64,000 nt of DNA. Source: Paenibacillus sediminis. GTDB lineage: Bacteria > Bacillota > Bacilli > Paenibacillales > Paenibacillaceae. The notes below the pieces were generated by a model, which was given only the letters and a program-made list of their open reading frames with translations, had not been told where the DNA came from and made no database searches. The stretch lies in assembly GCF_017873765.1 (NCBI RefSeq), contig NZ_JAGGKP010000002.1:248001-312000 (forward strand). Reading direction: 5' to 3'. Of this stretch, positions 18,420 to 27,439 are shown one piece after another; position 1 is the first letter of the stretch, and every line of letters begins with the position of its first letter. The position numbers and the translations under genes are program-made.

Positions 18420-20168
18420 CTACGTGGTGACCTGCATACGCAGCTGCTGATCAGCAAATTCACGGTACAACGAATGATTCCGATACAGCTGTTCATGCGT
18501 CCCGCTTCCTGTGACGCGGCCTTTTTCAACGAAGACAATCAGGTCTGCATCGACTACAGTAGACAGACGGTGAGCAATAACAATCGTCGTGCGCCCTTCC
18601 ATTAAATTAGCCAGCGCCTTCTGCACAACATCTTCCGATTTACTATCTAGATTCGATGTCGCTTCATCCAACATTAAAATTTGCGGATCTCTTAACAATG
18701 CTCGAGCAATAGCAATACGCTGGCGCTGCCCGCCAGACAATTTCATGCCCCGCTCGCCGACCTCCGTGTCATAACCTTGAGGCAGTTCACGGATAAAATG
18801 ATCTGCATAAGCCATTTGAGCCGCCCACTCGAGCTGCTGCTGCGTAATTTCTCGGTCTGAACCATAACAAATATTGTCCCTGATCGTCCCGGCAATGATT
18901 GGACTTTCCTGCGATACATAACCGATCTGTCTTCTCCAAGACTGGAGCGAAAATTGACTAATTTCCTTCTCTCCTAAGCGTATCGCTCCTGAGGTCGGCT
19001 TATAAAACCGTTCGAGCAAAGAGAAAAAGGTTGTTTTCCCGCCCCCGCTGGGGCCTACAATCGCAGTTACTTTACCCGGTGCAATCGTGAAGCTGACATC
19101 ACGTAATATCGGTTCGTCCTCTTTATAACCGAAGGATAGATGATCGACGATGATTGGCTTATTGGATGATGTGGCAACGATACCCGTTTCTTGATCTTCT
19201 TCTTCGGTTCCCAAAATTTCAATGATACTGTCAGCCGCTCCCATCGCCTTCTGAAACTGAGTGAAAAATTGGCTGATTTGCGTTAACGGCATGACAATTT
19301 GAAACAAGTATAGAATGAAGGCAACCAGTTCACCCGCAGACATCGCCCCCGAAGAGACCTGCGCGCCGCCAAATCCAATAATAGCAACGAGCAGCAGCAG
19401 AATGACGAAGGATACCATCGGAGAAATAATCGCGAGCAGTTTCCCTTCTCGTAGGCCGAATTCATACAGCTTCCGTATGCCGCTCACGCCCTGATTATAT
19501 TCCACTTCCTCCGCTCCCGAAGCTTTAACTAACCTCACTTCAGATACGGCACGATTAAGTGTCGATGTAAAATGTGCAGTTTCCTGTTGTATTCCCTTAG
19601 ACAGTTTAAACATTTTTCTGCCGACCGGTACAAAAATAAGCGCCGCAATCGGAAAAACGATGAACATGAGCAGTGTCATTTTCCAATTCATATAGAGCAA
19701 TATCGTAATCGATCCAATAATCGATATGATTCCTGTAATAAATCCCGTCAATTGCTCCGTAATAAGTCCTTTGATGACACCTGTATCATTGGTTACTCTG
19801 CTTACCGTTTCCCCGGTCTGATGATTATCAAAATAGGGAACCGGAAGTGAAATCATTTTGCGCCATAACCTTTCCCGAATATTCGCGACAATCTGATTTC
19901 CACCGCGATTTAATAAATAGACGGACACACCGCCGGAAATGACCTGCAGTATAAATGCGATCGCCATCCCAGCGATCTGCGGGCCGCTTAGCGCATCCAT
20001 AGAAAATCCATTCACCAGATTTTTAGTGAAAACCGGAATGGTTAAATTGACAAGTGTTGTCGCTAAACTTAATACCAAAGCAATGCCTAGCAGCAGCTTC
20101 GGAGGCTCCGATTTACGAATTAGATCGACAAATTGCCTCCAATTTCTTTGCTTCTTCTCTATCTTCAT
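18420..20168 (-). CDS. ABC-type multidrug exporter, fused membrane and ATPase domains (BmrA/LmrA-like)
   Basis: A 582-residue half-transporter that should act as a homodimer. Six helices fill about residues 20-310. The ATPase domain has Walker [10 protein letters not shown], signature LSGGQRQR, Walker [10 protein letters not shown] and switch His in IAHRLS. Family resemblance is to BmrA/LmrA drug exporters or lipid flippases. The ATG at 20168 follows GAAGGGAAG; an earlier in-frame ATG has no ribosome binding site. The two-component genes follow, hinting that the pair senses an exported compound. Confidence 0.9.
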   Translation of the reverse strand: MKIEKKQRNWRQFVDLIRKSEPPKLLLGIALVLSLATTLVNLTIPVFTKNLVNGFSMDALSGPQIAGMAIAFILQVISGGVSVYLLNRGGNQIVANIRERLWRKMISLPVPYFDNHQTGETVSRVTNDTGVIKGLITEQLTGFITGIISIIGSITILLYMNWKMTLLMFIVFPIAALIFVPVGRKMFKLSKGIQQETAHFTSTLNRAVSEVRLVKASGAEEVEYNQGVSGIRKLYEFGLREGKLLAIISPMVSFVILLLLVAIIGFGGAQVSSGAMSAGELVAFILYLFQIVMPLTQISQFFTQFQKAMGAADSIIEILGTEEEDQETGIVATSSNKPIIVDHLSFGYKEDEPILRDVSFTIAPGKVTAIVGPSGGGKTTFFSLLERFYKPTSGAIRLGEKEISQFSLQSWRRQIGYVSQESPIIAGTIRDNICYGSDREITQQQLEWAAQMAYADHFIRELPQGYDTEVGERGMKLSGGQRQRIAIARALLRDPQILMLDEATSNLDSKSEDVVQKALANLMEGRTTIVIAHRLSTVVDADLIVFVEKGRVTGSGTHEQLYRNHSLYREFADQQLRMQVTT

Positions 20169-20289
20169 ATGGTTCTTCCCTTCACTCTCAAGTTTATGAT
20201 CTGTTTCTCGATTCCACATCACTCACTTTAACTTTAGAATTTAAACTGAATTTAAATAACGAGAAGTAACGTGAACCCAATTTGAAATG

Positions 20290-20317
20290 AAAAGGACCTT
20301 GGTACCGACCAAGACCC
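20290..20317 (-). terminator. Intrinsic terminator after tag
   Basis: Reverse strand GGTCTTGGT-CGGT-ACCAAGGTCC followed by TTTT. Confidence 0.75.
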
Positions 20318-20334
20318 CCTGTGTACAATTGTTA

Positions 20335-20895
20335 TTATTTCTGACTGCAAAAACAGTCCGCTATATGATCATTAACCATGCCTGAAGCCTGCATAAACGC
20401 ACAGCAAATCGTAGAACCGACAAACTTCATTCCTTTTTTCTTCAGCGCCTTGCTCATCTGGTCGGATATTTCCGTTGTAGCAGGCACCTCACTTAATGTC
20501 CGCCAATGATTGATTTTCGGAGTACCGCCCACAAAGCTCCAAATGTATTTTGCAAAGCTTCCCTCTTCTTTCTGAATCTGCAAAAATACTTTGGCATTTT
20601 GAATGATAGCCCCAATTTTGAGGCGATTTCTAATAATCCCTTCGTTGTTCATTAGCTCTTCTATTTTGTGCTCGTCATATTTCACAATGAGTTCAGGGTT
20701 GAAGCCATTAAAGGCTAAGCGGTAATTTTCTCTTTTCTTCAGGATTGTATACCAGCTTAATCCTGCCTGCATCCCTTCCAGCATAAGCAGCTCGAACAAT
20801 TTCTGCTCATCATAGAGAGGCTTACCCCATTCCTCATCATGATACGCAATATAAAGCGGGTCTTGATTTACCCAGCCGCATCTTATTTTATCCAT
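20335..20895 (-). CDS. tag: DNA-3-methyladenine glycosylase I
   Basis: Tag excises 3-methyladenine from alkylated DNA. The 186-residue product begins MDKIRCGWVNQDPLYIAYHD with EEWG following, carrying the N-terminal zinc ligands, then LEGMQAGLSWYTILKKRENY with the catalytic-pocket Glu and Trp, and ends with the zinc pair in NDHIADCFC. I use ATG 20895, after AAAGGAAAG. It is the last gene of a three-gene operon with a methyltransferase and an acetyltransferase. Confidence 0.95.
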   Translation of the reverse strand: MDKIRCGWVNQDPLYIAYHDEEWGKPLYDEQKLFELLMLEGMQAGLSWYTILKKRENYRLAFNGFNPELIVKYDEHKIEELMNNEGIIRNRLKIGAIIQNAKVFLQIQKEEGSFAKYIWSFVGGTPKINHWRTLSEVPATTEISDQMSKALKKKGMKFVGSTICCAFMQASGMVNDHIADCFCSQK

Positions 20896-20935
20896 AGATA
20901 ACTTTCCTTTTCCTATTAGTATCTTTTGTAACAGA

Positions 20936-21622
20936 CTATTTCTTATGAGCAACCACAATTTTAGAGAAAGGAAAAGTATAATAAATACTTTGAACTTTCA
21001 CTTCTGCTGTTTTGTTCCGTAATATTTCGGTGTACTCATTAATCTTCGCAATGTCTGAAATGACCAATACGCCGCCTTTCTTAAGCACCCTCCACATTTG
21101 TTCTACAGCTGTCTTCCGCTCTTCAGGCTTCTTTATATTGTGAATGACAAAATTAGAAATGACAGCATCGAACGTTTCATCTTGATAAGGAAGGTCCTGC
21201 ACATCGCCATCCAGCAGCTCGATCCTCGGAACACCTTCACTGATTCTATTATCTTCAAAGGTCTGCCTTCCATTCCCGCTGAGATCCCACGCCGACCATT
21301 TATCGATGGCTGTTACAGCAGCACCTCGCATCGCTGCCGCAATCGCCAGCAGCCCTCGCCCTGTCCCAACATCAAGCACCTTGTCGCCCTGCTTAATCTC
21401 TGCTAGATCAATAATAACATGGCGATGGCGTATTTTAATAACGGTTGAGTACAGGAACATCCATACCCCTTCTACAAACATAAACCCGCCGAAAATAACG
21501 CCGAGAATACTCTGAGGCAAGCCAAAGCAGCTAATTACTGTTAAAACCAAACCTAAAATCGTTAAAAAGCCAACCCAAAAGGGAGCATCTATTCCATATT
21601 TAAGTGTGAATATTCGTCTCAT
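20936..21622 (-). CDS. Membrane-anchored class I SAM-dependent methyltransferase
   Basis: Residues 12-60 contain two hydrophobic segments (FWVGFLTILGLVLTVISCFG; VIFGGFMFVEGVWMFLYS), followed by a Rossmann methyltransferase domain: motif I VLDVGTGRGLLAIAAA, acidic AIDKWSAWDL, motif II/III LLDGDVQDLPY and DAVISNFVIHNI, and LKKGGVLVISD. Substrate is unknown; the anchor suggests a lipid or membrane-associated target. Its ATG shares a base with the upstream GNAT stop (TAATG), and tag follows 40 bases later. Confidence 0.82.
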   Translation of the reverse strand: MRRIFTLKYGIDAPFWVGFLTILGLVLTVISCFGLPQSILGVIFGGFMFVEGVWMFLYSTVIKIRHRHVIIDLAEIKQGDKVLDVGTGRGLLAIAAAMRGAAVTAIDKWSAWDLSGNGRQTFEDNRISEGVPRIELLDGDVQDLPYQDETFDAVISNFVIHNIKKPEERKTAVEQMWRVLKKGGVLVISDIAKINEYTEILRNKTAEVKVQSIYYTFPFSKIVVAHKK

Positions 21623-22509
21623 TACTTCTGATCACCCAAGGGCAGAGTCATATATACAAACTCAGATTGAGTTACAAATTGATGGCTTAATAATAAATCT
21701 ATGAGTTCCTGTTTACTCGATTTAGATAAATGAAAGGCAGTCTTGTTAGGCGCACCGCTATAAACATGCGAGAGAATTGCCAAATAAATGTCTGCCCTAT
21801 CGTTCCGGTCAGGAGCAACTTCACATTGGAAAAGTGTAATCGCGGTAAGTTCGCCATCTTTATTATATGCGCGCTTGAATAAGGCGTAGCCAACCTCTAC
21901 CCCATCAGCTAGTAATATGAGTGATTGAGCCGACTTTAACGTTTGCCACTGAGTCTGCCATGGAGTGGATCCGTTGTAAAAGGGCAACGAGTGTACATCA
22001 ATTGGGGCACCTATTTTATAATCATATAAATCAAGACTAGCTTCACTCGAAAAAGGGACGGACACAGACTCATCTTTACGTACGAGATACATTAGATGAT
22101 CTACCGTTTTATATCCGCAGCTCTTGTATAGTTTAATCGCCGGCGTATTTTGCAGGAATGCCTCTAACGTAGCGAACGTTACGCCAAGCTCTTTATACAC
22201 TTTAATACTCTCTTCTAGCAGAGGCTTCCCTAAACCTCGTCCGCGATATTCTGGAGCAATGCCTGTACCTCCGTTCCATGCGATCATTTGCTTATTCATC
22301 TCACGAATGCCGTTAAGCGTAAATCCAATAGGGACATCGTCATCGTACATAATAATAGAGGCATCCAGTACAATGTCTTCCGTCGCACATTTGCTTACCA
22401 TCGAACTGAGCGTCATATTCAAATTGACATAGTAACCCTCAAACCCCTTATTCCATGTATCTACAAGGACATTTAACGGAATTTCACTTGCTCTTTTAAA
22501 ATGAATCAT
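21622..22509 (-). CDS. GNAT-family N-acetyltransferase with two GNAT-like halves
   Basis: The N-terminal half has a clear acetyl-CoA loop (GTGIAPEYRGRGLGKPLLEE) followed by ATLEAFLQNTPAIKLYKSCG and YKTV, the usual GNAT core. The C-terminal half (about 165-295) resembles a degenerate second GNAT domain without a clear loop. The ATG at 22509 lies eight bases after GGGGAAG; a GTG three codons upstream is less well placed. It heads the operon with the methyltransferase and tag. The acceptor substrate is unknown. Confidence 0.82.
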   Translation of the reverse strand: MIHFKRASEIPLNVLVDTWNKGFEGYYVNLNMTLSSMVSKCATEDIVLDASIIMYDDDVPIGFTLNGIREMNKQMIAWNGGTGIAPEYRGRGLGKPLLEESIKVYKELGVTFATLEAFLQNTPAIKLYKSCGYKTVDHLMYLVRKDESVSVPFSSEASLDLYDYKIGAPIDVHSLPFYNGSTPWQTQWQTLKSAQSLILLADGVEVGYALFKRAYNKDGELTAITLFQCEVAPDRNDRADIYLAILSHVYSGAPNKTAFHLSKSSKQELIDLLLSHQFVTQSEFVYMTLPLGDQK

Positions 22510-22687
22510 TATTTCCACTTCCCCGCTATAAAGTAGTCTCCAATTTATTGCTTAACTATAGACTCATTATAATATATGAATGGTATGTATTGGAAATAGT
22601 GGAACATTAGATATTGATGAGAGTTTTGTTATATGATGAAAGGGATTGAACGAATTTATTAAATATACAGGGTGGAAGTCAGAAGCC

Positions 22688-23614
22688 ATGGTGAAGAAAC
22701 AGCAAATTTATTTTATATTATTTTGTGTCATGATCGGATGGGGATTTAATGTCATTGCAACTAAAGTGTTAGTTGCGAACTTTATGCCGGTTACGATGAC
22801 CGCGCTTCGTATTTTTACAGCCGCCGTATCTGTGTTTGTTATTCTGCTCTTGATGAAGAAAGTCCGGAAGCTGACGAGAAGAGAATTCGTTTATGTGTTG
22901 ATCGGTGCACTATTTAATGTCGTCGGGCATCACTACTTTCTATCTAACGGACTGGCGCATACTTCTGCTTCCAATGGAGGACTTATTTTAGGAACGGGGC
23001 CTATATTAACAACCGTTTTAGCGATTTTATTTCTAGGCGATAAAGTGACATGGCCTCGAATCATTGGCGTTCTTCTTGGCATCAGCGGTGTTGCGTTCAT
23101 TGTGCTTGAAGGCGGCGGCGGAGTCAGCAGCATTTCGCTGGGCGATGTGTATGTGTTCTTAGCTATTTTGTCGCAAGCGATCAGTTTCATCATCATTAAG
23201 AGGGTATCGGGTACACTCGATCCCCGTCTAATGACAGGGTATATGCTCCTCATAGGCTCCGTCATCTTGTTTGTCATTAGTCAAATTATTGAGCCAAACG
23301 GACTTGCAAGCATGGCACATGGTTCACCGTTGTTGTGGGCCGCTTTCTTCTCATCTGCTATTATTGCGACAGCCCTTGGACATATGATGTACAACGATGC
23401 AGTTGGGAAAATCGGCGCTGCCGAGGCATCCATTTTCATTAATTTAAATCCGTTTTTCGCATTGATTGGGGCAGTTGTTTTTCTAGGGGAAAAGATTGCG
23501 GCAACCCAAATGATCGGTTTCATCTTTATTTTATTCGGTGTGTTGTTAGGTTCAGGTGCTTTTGAAGATTTATTACGTACGAAACGAAAAAAAGAAATAA
23601 GTGCTAAAATATAA
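22688..23614 (+). CDS. EamA/DMT-superfamily permease
   Basis: A ten-helix drug/metabolite transporter made of two EamA repeats. The repeat signature is visible as FFLGDKVTWPRIIGVLLGIS-like text in the first half (LFLGDKVTWPRIIGVLLGIS) and VFLGEKIAATQMIGFIFILF in the second, both ending exporter halves. Members export amino acids and other metabolites. The start at 22688 (MVKKQQIYFILF) places the first helix immediately after a short basic head; an upstream TTG would add 14 residues. It is a single gene ahead of sspH. Confidence 0.88.
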   Translation: MVKKQQIYFILFCVMIGWGFNVIATKVLVANFMPVTMTALRIFTAAVSVFVILLLMKKVRKLTRREFVYVLIGALFNVVGHHYFLSNGLAHTSASNGGLILGTGPILTTVLAILFLGDKVTWPRIIGVLLGISGVAFIVLEGGGGVSSISLGDVYVFLAILSQAISFIIIKRVSGTLDPRLMTGYMLLIGSVILFVISQIIEPNGLASMAHGSPLLWAAFFSSAIIATALGHMMYNDAVGKIGAAEASIFINLNPFFALIGAVVFLGEKIAATQMIGFIFILFGVLLGSGAFEDLLRTKRKKEISAKI

Positions 23615-23695
23615 GTTGCGGCGGCTAAATTGGCATATTTAAGCAGTGGACTGCAGATAATACAGCTGTTATTAACGAACAAGGAGGCTACTGCA

Positions 23696-23875
23696 ATGAA
23701 TAAACAACGTGCTCAAGAAATTGCTGCTTCACCTGTGATGGCTAACGTTACATATAATGGGGTTCAAGTGTACATCCAGCATGTGGATGACAATAATGAA
23801 ATGGCTAGAGTCTATCCCCTCGGCCAGCCGGAGAAGGAACAAGATGTACCGCTGAACACCTTAGAAGAACATTAA
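23696..23875 (+). CDS. sspH: Small acid-soluble spore protein, H-type
   Basis: The 59-residue product begins MNKQRAQEIAASPVMANVTY, then NGVQVYIQHVDDNN, and ends VPLNTLEEH, matching SspH across its full length as I recall it. SspH is a minor spore-core protein made in the forespore under sigma-G. AAGGAGG lies seven bases before the ATG. GCATA at 23633 could be part of a sigma-G -35 element, but I see no convincing -10. The gene shows the organism forms endospores. Confidence 0.93.
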   Translation: MNKQRAQEIAASPVMANVTYNGVQVYIQHVDDNNEMARVYPLGQPEKEQDVPLNTLEEH

Positions 23876-23965
23876 TTGGAGCCGGCCATCCGCCGCGTCG
23901 CGGTTAGGTTCGCAGGATGTTGAGAATGAGGCAGTAATTCGTTAATGGAGATGGAGGATAAGGAC

Positions 23966-24955
23966 GTGGAACGAACAGTATTGGGCAGTTCTGGAATAGA
24001 AGTAAGCCGCATTGGTCTAGGTACTTGGGCGATGGGCGGCTGGATGTGGGGCGGAACCGATGAAGGGCAATCGATTCGAACGATCCTGCACGCCCTTGAC
24101 GAAGGCATCAATCTTCTGGATACAGCACCTGCATACGGAGCTGGCCGTTCTGAGGAAATTGTAGGCGAGGCGATTAGACAATATGGAAAACGCGATCAGG
24201 TTGTCATTGCTACTAAAGTCGGATTGGAATTGCTAGAGGGAGGCGGCGTACGACGTAACGCAACCAAAGAGCAAATTAACAAAGAAATTGATGATTCACT
24301 CCGCCGTCTAAAGACGGATTATATCGATTTATATATGGTGCATTGGCCAGATCCGCTCGTTCCAATCTCAGAAACGGCTGAAGCGATGCATGCGCTGTAC
24401 AAAACAGGCAAAATAAGAGCAATCGGGGTGAGCAACTTCTCCCCTGAGCAAATGAAAGAGTGGCTGGAGGCTGCTCCGCTGCACTCCAATGAACCTCCTT
24501 ACAATCTGTTCGAGCGAGAGATTGAGCAGGATGTACTTCCGTTCTGCCGTGAAAATAATATTGCAACATTGCTCTACGGCAGCTTGTGCCGCGGCCTGCT
24601 TACCGGCAAAATGACGCTGAACACAGAATTCAAGGGCGATGATCTGCGCAACAACGATCCAAAATTCCAGCAGCCTCGTTATGAGCAATACCTGCTCGCT
24701 GTCGAGAAGCTAACTGAAATAGCTAGCGGCTATAATAAGACCATTACAGAGTTTGCAGTACGCTGGGTTCTTGATCAGCCCGGAGCTTCTGTTGCCTTAT
24801 GGGGCGCACGCAATCCTGAACAATTGTCTCCTGTTCGCGGCGTAAGCGGCTGGAAGATTACCGCGGAAGACATGAACCGTGTCGATGCCATTCTTAAGGA
24901 GACGATTACCGATCCAGTAGGTCCGGAATTTATGGCTCCTCCTGCTCGGAACTAA
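23966..24955 (+). CDS. Aldo/keto reductase (YhdN/AKR11-like)
   Basis: An NADPH-dependent oxidoreductase of 329 residues with a TIM barrel. Catalytic residues are seen as Asp and Tyr in NLLDTAPAYGAGRSE, Lys in VIATKVGLE and His in YMVHWPDP; cofactor residues lie in the C-terminal WGARNPEQL region. It most resembles B. subtilis YhdN-type enzymes, which reduce aldehydes such as methylglyoxal. The start is a GTG eight bases after GGAGG; the upstream ATG (23945) has no ribosome binding site. Confidence 0.9.
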   Translation: MERTVLGSSGIEVSRIGLGTWAMGGWMWGGTDEGQSIRTILHALDEGINLLDTAPAYGAGRSEEIVGEAIRQYGKRDQVVIATKVGLELLEGGGVRRNATKEQINKEIDDSLRRLKTDYIDLYMVHWPDPLVPISETAEAMHALYKTGKIRAIGVSNFSPEQMKEWLEAAPLHSNEPPYNLFEREIEQDVLPFCRENNIATLLYGSLCRGLLTGKMTLNTEFKGDDLRNNDPKFQQPRYEQYLLAVEKLTEIASGYNKTITEFAVRWVLDQPGASVALWGARNPEQLSPVRGVSGWKITAEDMNRVDAILKETITDPVGPEFMAPPARN

Positions 24956-24961
24956 ACGAAT

Positions 24962-25009
24962 AAAAGGATAGAGCGATCAGATCGACAATCCGATGCTCTA
25001 TCCTTTTTT
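24962..25009 (+). terminator. Intrinsic terminator after the aldo/keto reductase
   Basis: AAAAGGATAGAGC pairs with GCTCTATCCTTTTTT across a 20-base loop that itself contains GATCAGATCGACAATCCGAT. Confidence 0.92.
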
Positions 25010-25093
25010 ATTATGCTTAAATTTCACACCATAAGAAGAATCTGGGCATATGCTGTTGTCATAATGATTCATGGAAAGGAATGAGCAAAGACA

Positions 25094-25744
25094 ATGGCTG
25101 GTTCAAATAACGTAACGGGAAAAATGGCCCACGGTTCTCCAAATTTCCTCTCATCCGGTGCACCTAATCTGATGTTTGAAGTGAAGTCAAACACGCTCTA
25201 CCGCAGAGATGAGAAAAATGTTGCTTATGAGGTCACATCCACTCAATTACCCGCTATGCAGGGCGTTGCACTCGCTGATCTTTTCCTGACAAAAAATCAT
25301 ATCCGGGAACCTCACTGGCATCCGAATGCCGGCGAGCTCGACTATATCATTTCGGGGGAAGTCATCGTCGCCGTGTTTGATCCTTTCTCCCTCCAATTAT
25401 TAACGTACTCTGCTAAACCTGGGCAAGTGGTGTTTATTCCTATGGGTTGGTGGCACTGGATTACGGCCGTTTCAGATGAAGCTCACCTGATCGTTATATT
25501 TAACAACTCACTTCCTGAGTCTATTGAAGGCAGCGATGTGCTCAGATTTACACCAACACATGTTTTTCAGCTTGCATACAGTGTCAATCCTCAACAAATG
25601 AAGCAAGCATTGTCTCCAATACAACAATCTGTAGTGATTGGCCCTGTAAAGCCTGATCATAGCAAAACAGCGGAGAACAAGAATAGCTTGGACACGCTGA
25701 AAGTAACTGCGCAAATTGGATCAGCTACCTTTCGTAAGGGGTGA
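25094..25744 (+). CDS. Single-domain cupin protein (oxalate-decarboxylase-like monocupin)
   Basis: A 216-residue cupin. Motif 1 (REPHWHPNAGELDYIISGEV) carries two His and one Glu metal ligands, and motif 2 (PGQVVFIPMGWWHWI) the final His. It resembles one half of the bicupin oxalate decarboxylases, but the catalytic lid cannot be identified, so an oxalate role is only a guess. The C-terminus is a Pro/Lys-rich tail. No terminator separates it from the convergent gene, whose stop lies 10 bases away. Confidence 0.8.
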   Translation: MAGSNNVTGKMAHGSPNFLSSGAPNLMFEVKSNTLYRRDEKNVAYEVTSTQLPAMQGVALADLFLTKNHIREPHWHPNAGELDYIISGEVIVAVFDPFSLQLLTYSAKPGQVVFIPMGWWHWITAVSDEAHLIVIFNNSLPESIEGSDVLRFTPTHVFQLAYSVNPQQMKQALSPIQQSVVIGPVKPDHSKTAENKNSLDTLKVTAQIGSATFRKG

Positions 25745-25753
25745 GTGTCGACC

Positions 25754-26065
25754 TTAAGAGGGGGGATGAAACTGATAACGTGCTAAATCCACTCGGTGAT
25801 ATAAATTAAGCTCTATCCCTTCACCCTGCAGATACAACTCCTGCAGCGAACTCGATTCATCGTCTGCAATCGCAATTTCGCCCTTTGCATTAATCACTCG
25901 ATGCCATGGAAGCTTATATTTATCGCTCATCGAATGAAGAATTCTAACGACCTGTCTTGCTCCTCTAGGGCTGCCAGCTAGTTTAGCTATTTGTCCATAG
26001 GTCATCACTTTGCCCTCCGGGATTGACCTTATGATCTCGATTACTTTCGCCGTAAATGGTGTCAT
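25754..26065 (-). CDS. Alkyltransferase-like protein (ATL), catalytically dead MGMT homologue
   Basis: A 103-residue protein with the DNA-binding domain of O6-alkylguanine-DNA methyltransferase (TYGQIAKLAGSPRGARQVVR). The active-site PCHRV of true methyltransferases reads PWHRV here, so the alkyl-accepting Cys is replaced by Trp. That is the signature of ATL proteins (E. coli YbaZ, S. pombe Atl1), which bind alkylated guanine and channel it to nucleotide excision repair. GGGGAAAGAGG precedes the ATG. Confidence 0.92.
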   Translation of the reverse strand: MTPFTAKVIEIIRSIPEGKVMTYGQIAKLAGSPRGARQVVRILHSMSDKYKLPWHRVINAKGEIAIADDESSSLQELYLQGEGIELNLYHRVDLARYQFHPPS

Positions 26066-26130
26066 CCTCTTTCCCCTATCTGACTATGGTTATTTGGTTG
26101 TTTTCTATTTTGATTATACATATTGTCGTT

Positions 26131-26157
26131 GACCCGCTGCGGGTCTTTTTTTATTTT
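26131..26157 (+). terminator. Rightward terminator antisense to the ATL promoter region
   Basis: GACCCGC-T-GCGGGTC, or a five-pair stem with GCTGC loop, is followed by TTTTTTT. No rightward gene lies between here and the cupin gene ending at 25744, so it probably ends the cupin transcript. Confidence 0.75.
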
Positions 26158-26163
26158 TCATGA

Positions 26164-26192
26164 TTGACAATGTTTTGCGTTATGCATATACT
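26164..26192 (+). promoter_or_regulatory. Strong sigma-A promoter of the permease-TetR operon
   Basis: TTGACA, a 17-base spacer and TATACT match the sigma-A consensus almost fully. The predicted start near 26199 falls inside the first of three palindromic operators. Confidence 0.85.
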
Positions 26193-26193
26193 T

Positions 26194-26231
26194 AAACAAG
26201 TGTTTAAAACATTTGTTTAAAACAAGTGTTT
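26194..26231. promoter_or_regulatory. Three tandem 12-bp palindromes, probable TetR operator
   Basis: AAACA-NN-TGTTT occurs three times, beginning at 26194, 26207 and 26220, an exact 13-bp period. The array starts two bases after the -10 hexamer, a position where a bound repressor would block initiation. The downstream TetR gene is the obvious candidate regulator. Confidence 0.8.
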
Positions 26232-26260
26232 GAGAATAGAAAACAGAGGGAGAGAAACCT

Positions 26261-27427
26261 ATGAAACAAGCATTAAAGCAATTTTTCAAACGCCCTACAA
26301 CCATTGTCGGTATTGTAACGGCATTAATGTTTCAAATCATTTTCAGTGTGATTTGGATGACGGCCTATGACGGCGTGACCAGCAATACGAAACAGCTAAC
26401 AATCGCGGTTGTGAATGAGGACCACGGTATGGGGGCGCAAATTTTGGACGGACTGAAGCAAAATCTTCCATTCAAAGTTACTCCTGTGACATCTTTACAA
26501 GAAGCACAGAAACAGCTAAATGACAGGGATGTTCAAATGGTGCTGCAGCTGCCTTCTAATTTTTCGGCACAGCTCCAAACTCCAGGTGGGAAAGCTCAAA
26601 TTCATTATTATATTAATGAATCAAATCCTGCTCTCATTAAAAGTATGATGTCCAGTGTCGCAGCAAATGTGACGGCTACAGTTAATAAACAAGCCATTGC
26701 ACAAGGTGCAGCTGCCGTGCTGGCGCAAGCGAAAGTTCCTGCAGTGCAGGCAGACGGAATTGCCAAAGGGCTGTCCGAACGCGTAACGTCTGTTTTTGAC
26801 TATTCTAATAAAGTGGATGGCATGAACAATCAGATGGTACCGATGATGTTAGTTTTAGCTTCCTTTGTTGGCGCTATGATTATGGGAATGAACATGGAAC
26901 AATCGTCCCTAGCGCTCAGTCACAGCGTTAACCGCTGGCAGCGGTTTGCAGCTCGTAGTGTTATTAACGTTGTAGCCGCAGTCGTTGTCGCATTAGTGGG
27001 AGCTTCCTTAGTCATGGCCTTTGGAGGACAGTCGAAAGACGGATTTATTTCTATTTGGTTATTCCAAAGTCTGTTCCTATTAGTCTTTATGTTTGTTGCT
27101 CAGTTCTTCTTGCTTTTGTTTGGCATGGCAGGTATGCTTTTTAATATTATTATGCTTTCCCTGCAACTGGTCTCTTCTGGAGCCATGGTTCCAAGGGAGC
27201 TGTTGCCTAGCTTTTATCATCATCTCAGCGATTATTTGCCAGCCACTTATGCTGTTCGCGGCAGTATGAATTTGTTGTTCGGAGGACCTAGCGTCGGTTC
27301 GAGCATCACGGCCTTGCTGTGGATATTACTCGTGTCGTTGGCTTTAGGGCTTGCGGCTGTTGCGATTCGTAAAGATAAGGTTTCCGTTCACGCAGTCCGC
27401 GAAGATGCCAGCACAAATGTCGCTTAA
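26261..27427 (+). CDS. ABC-2/YhgE-Pip-type membrane protein, probable efflux permease
   Basis: A 388-residue protein with one N-terminal helix (TTIVGIVTALMFQIIFSVIW), an extracellular domain of about 160 residues (TIAVVNEDHGMGAQILDGLK and onward) and five or six C-terminal helices (MMLVLASFVGAMIMGMNMEQ to LLVSLALGLAAVAIRKD). This is the layout of ABC-2 permeases and YhgE/Pip (DUF3533-like) proteins. No ATPase gene is adjacent, so energy coupling is unclear. It is co-transcribed with the TetR gene 12 bases downstream. The substrate is unknown; toxic-compound export is the usual role. Confidence 0.8.
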   Translation: MKQALKQFFKRPTTIVGIVTALMFQIIFSVIWMTAYDGVTSNTKQLTIAVVNEDHGMGAQILDGLKQNLPFKVTPVTSLQEAQKQLNDRDVQMVLQLPSNFSAQLQTPGGKAQIHYYINESNPALIKSMMSSVAANVTATVNKQAIAQGAAAVLAQAKVPAVQADGIAKGLSERVTSVFDYSNKVDGMNNQMVPMMLVLASFVGAMIMGMNMEQSSLALSHSVNRWQRFAARSVINVVAAVVVALVGASLVMAFGGQSKDGFISIWLFQSLFLLVFMFVAQFFLLLFGMAGMLFNIIMLSLQLVSSGAMVPRELLPSFYHHLSDYLPATYAVRGSMNLLFGGPSVGSSITALLWILLVSLALGLAAVAIRKDKVSVHAVREDASTNVA

Positions 27428-27439
27428 GGAGCAGATTAT

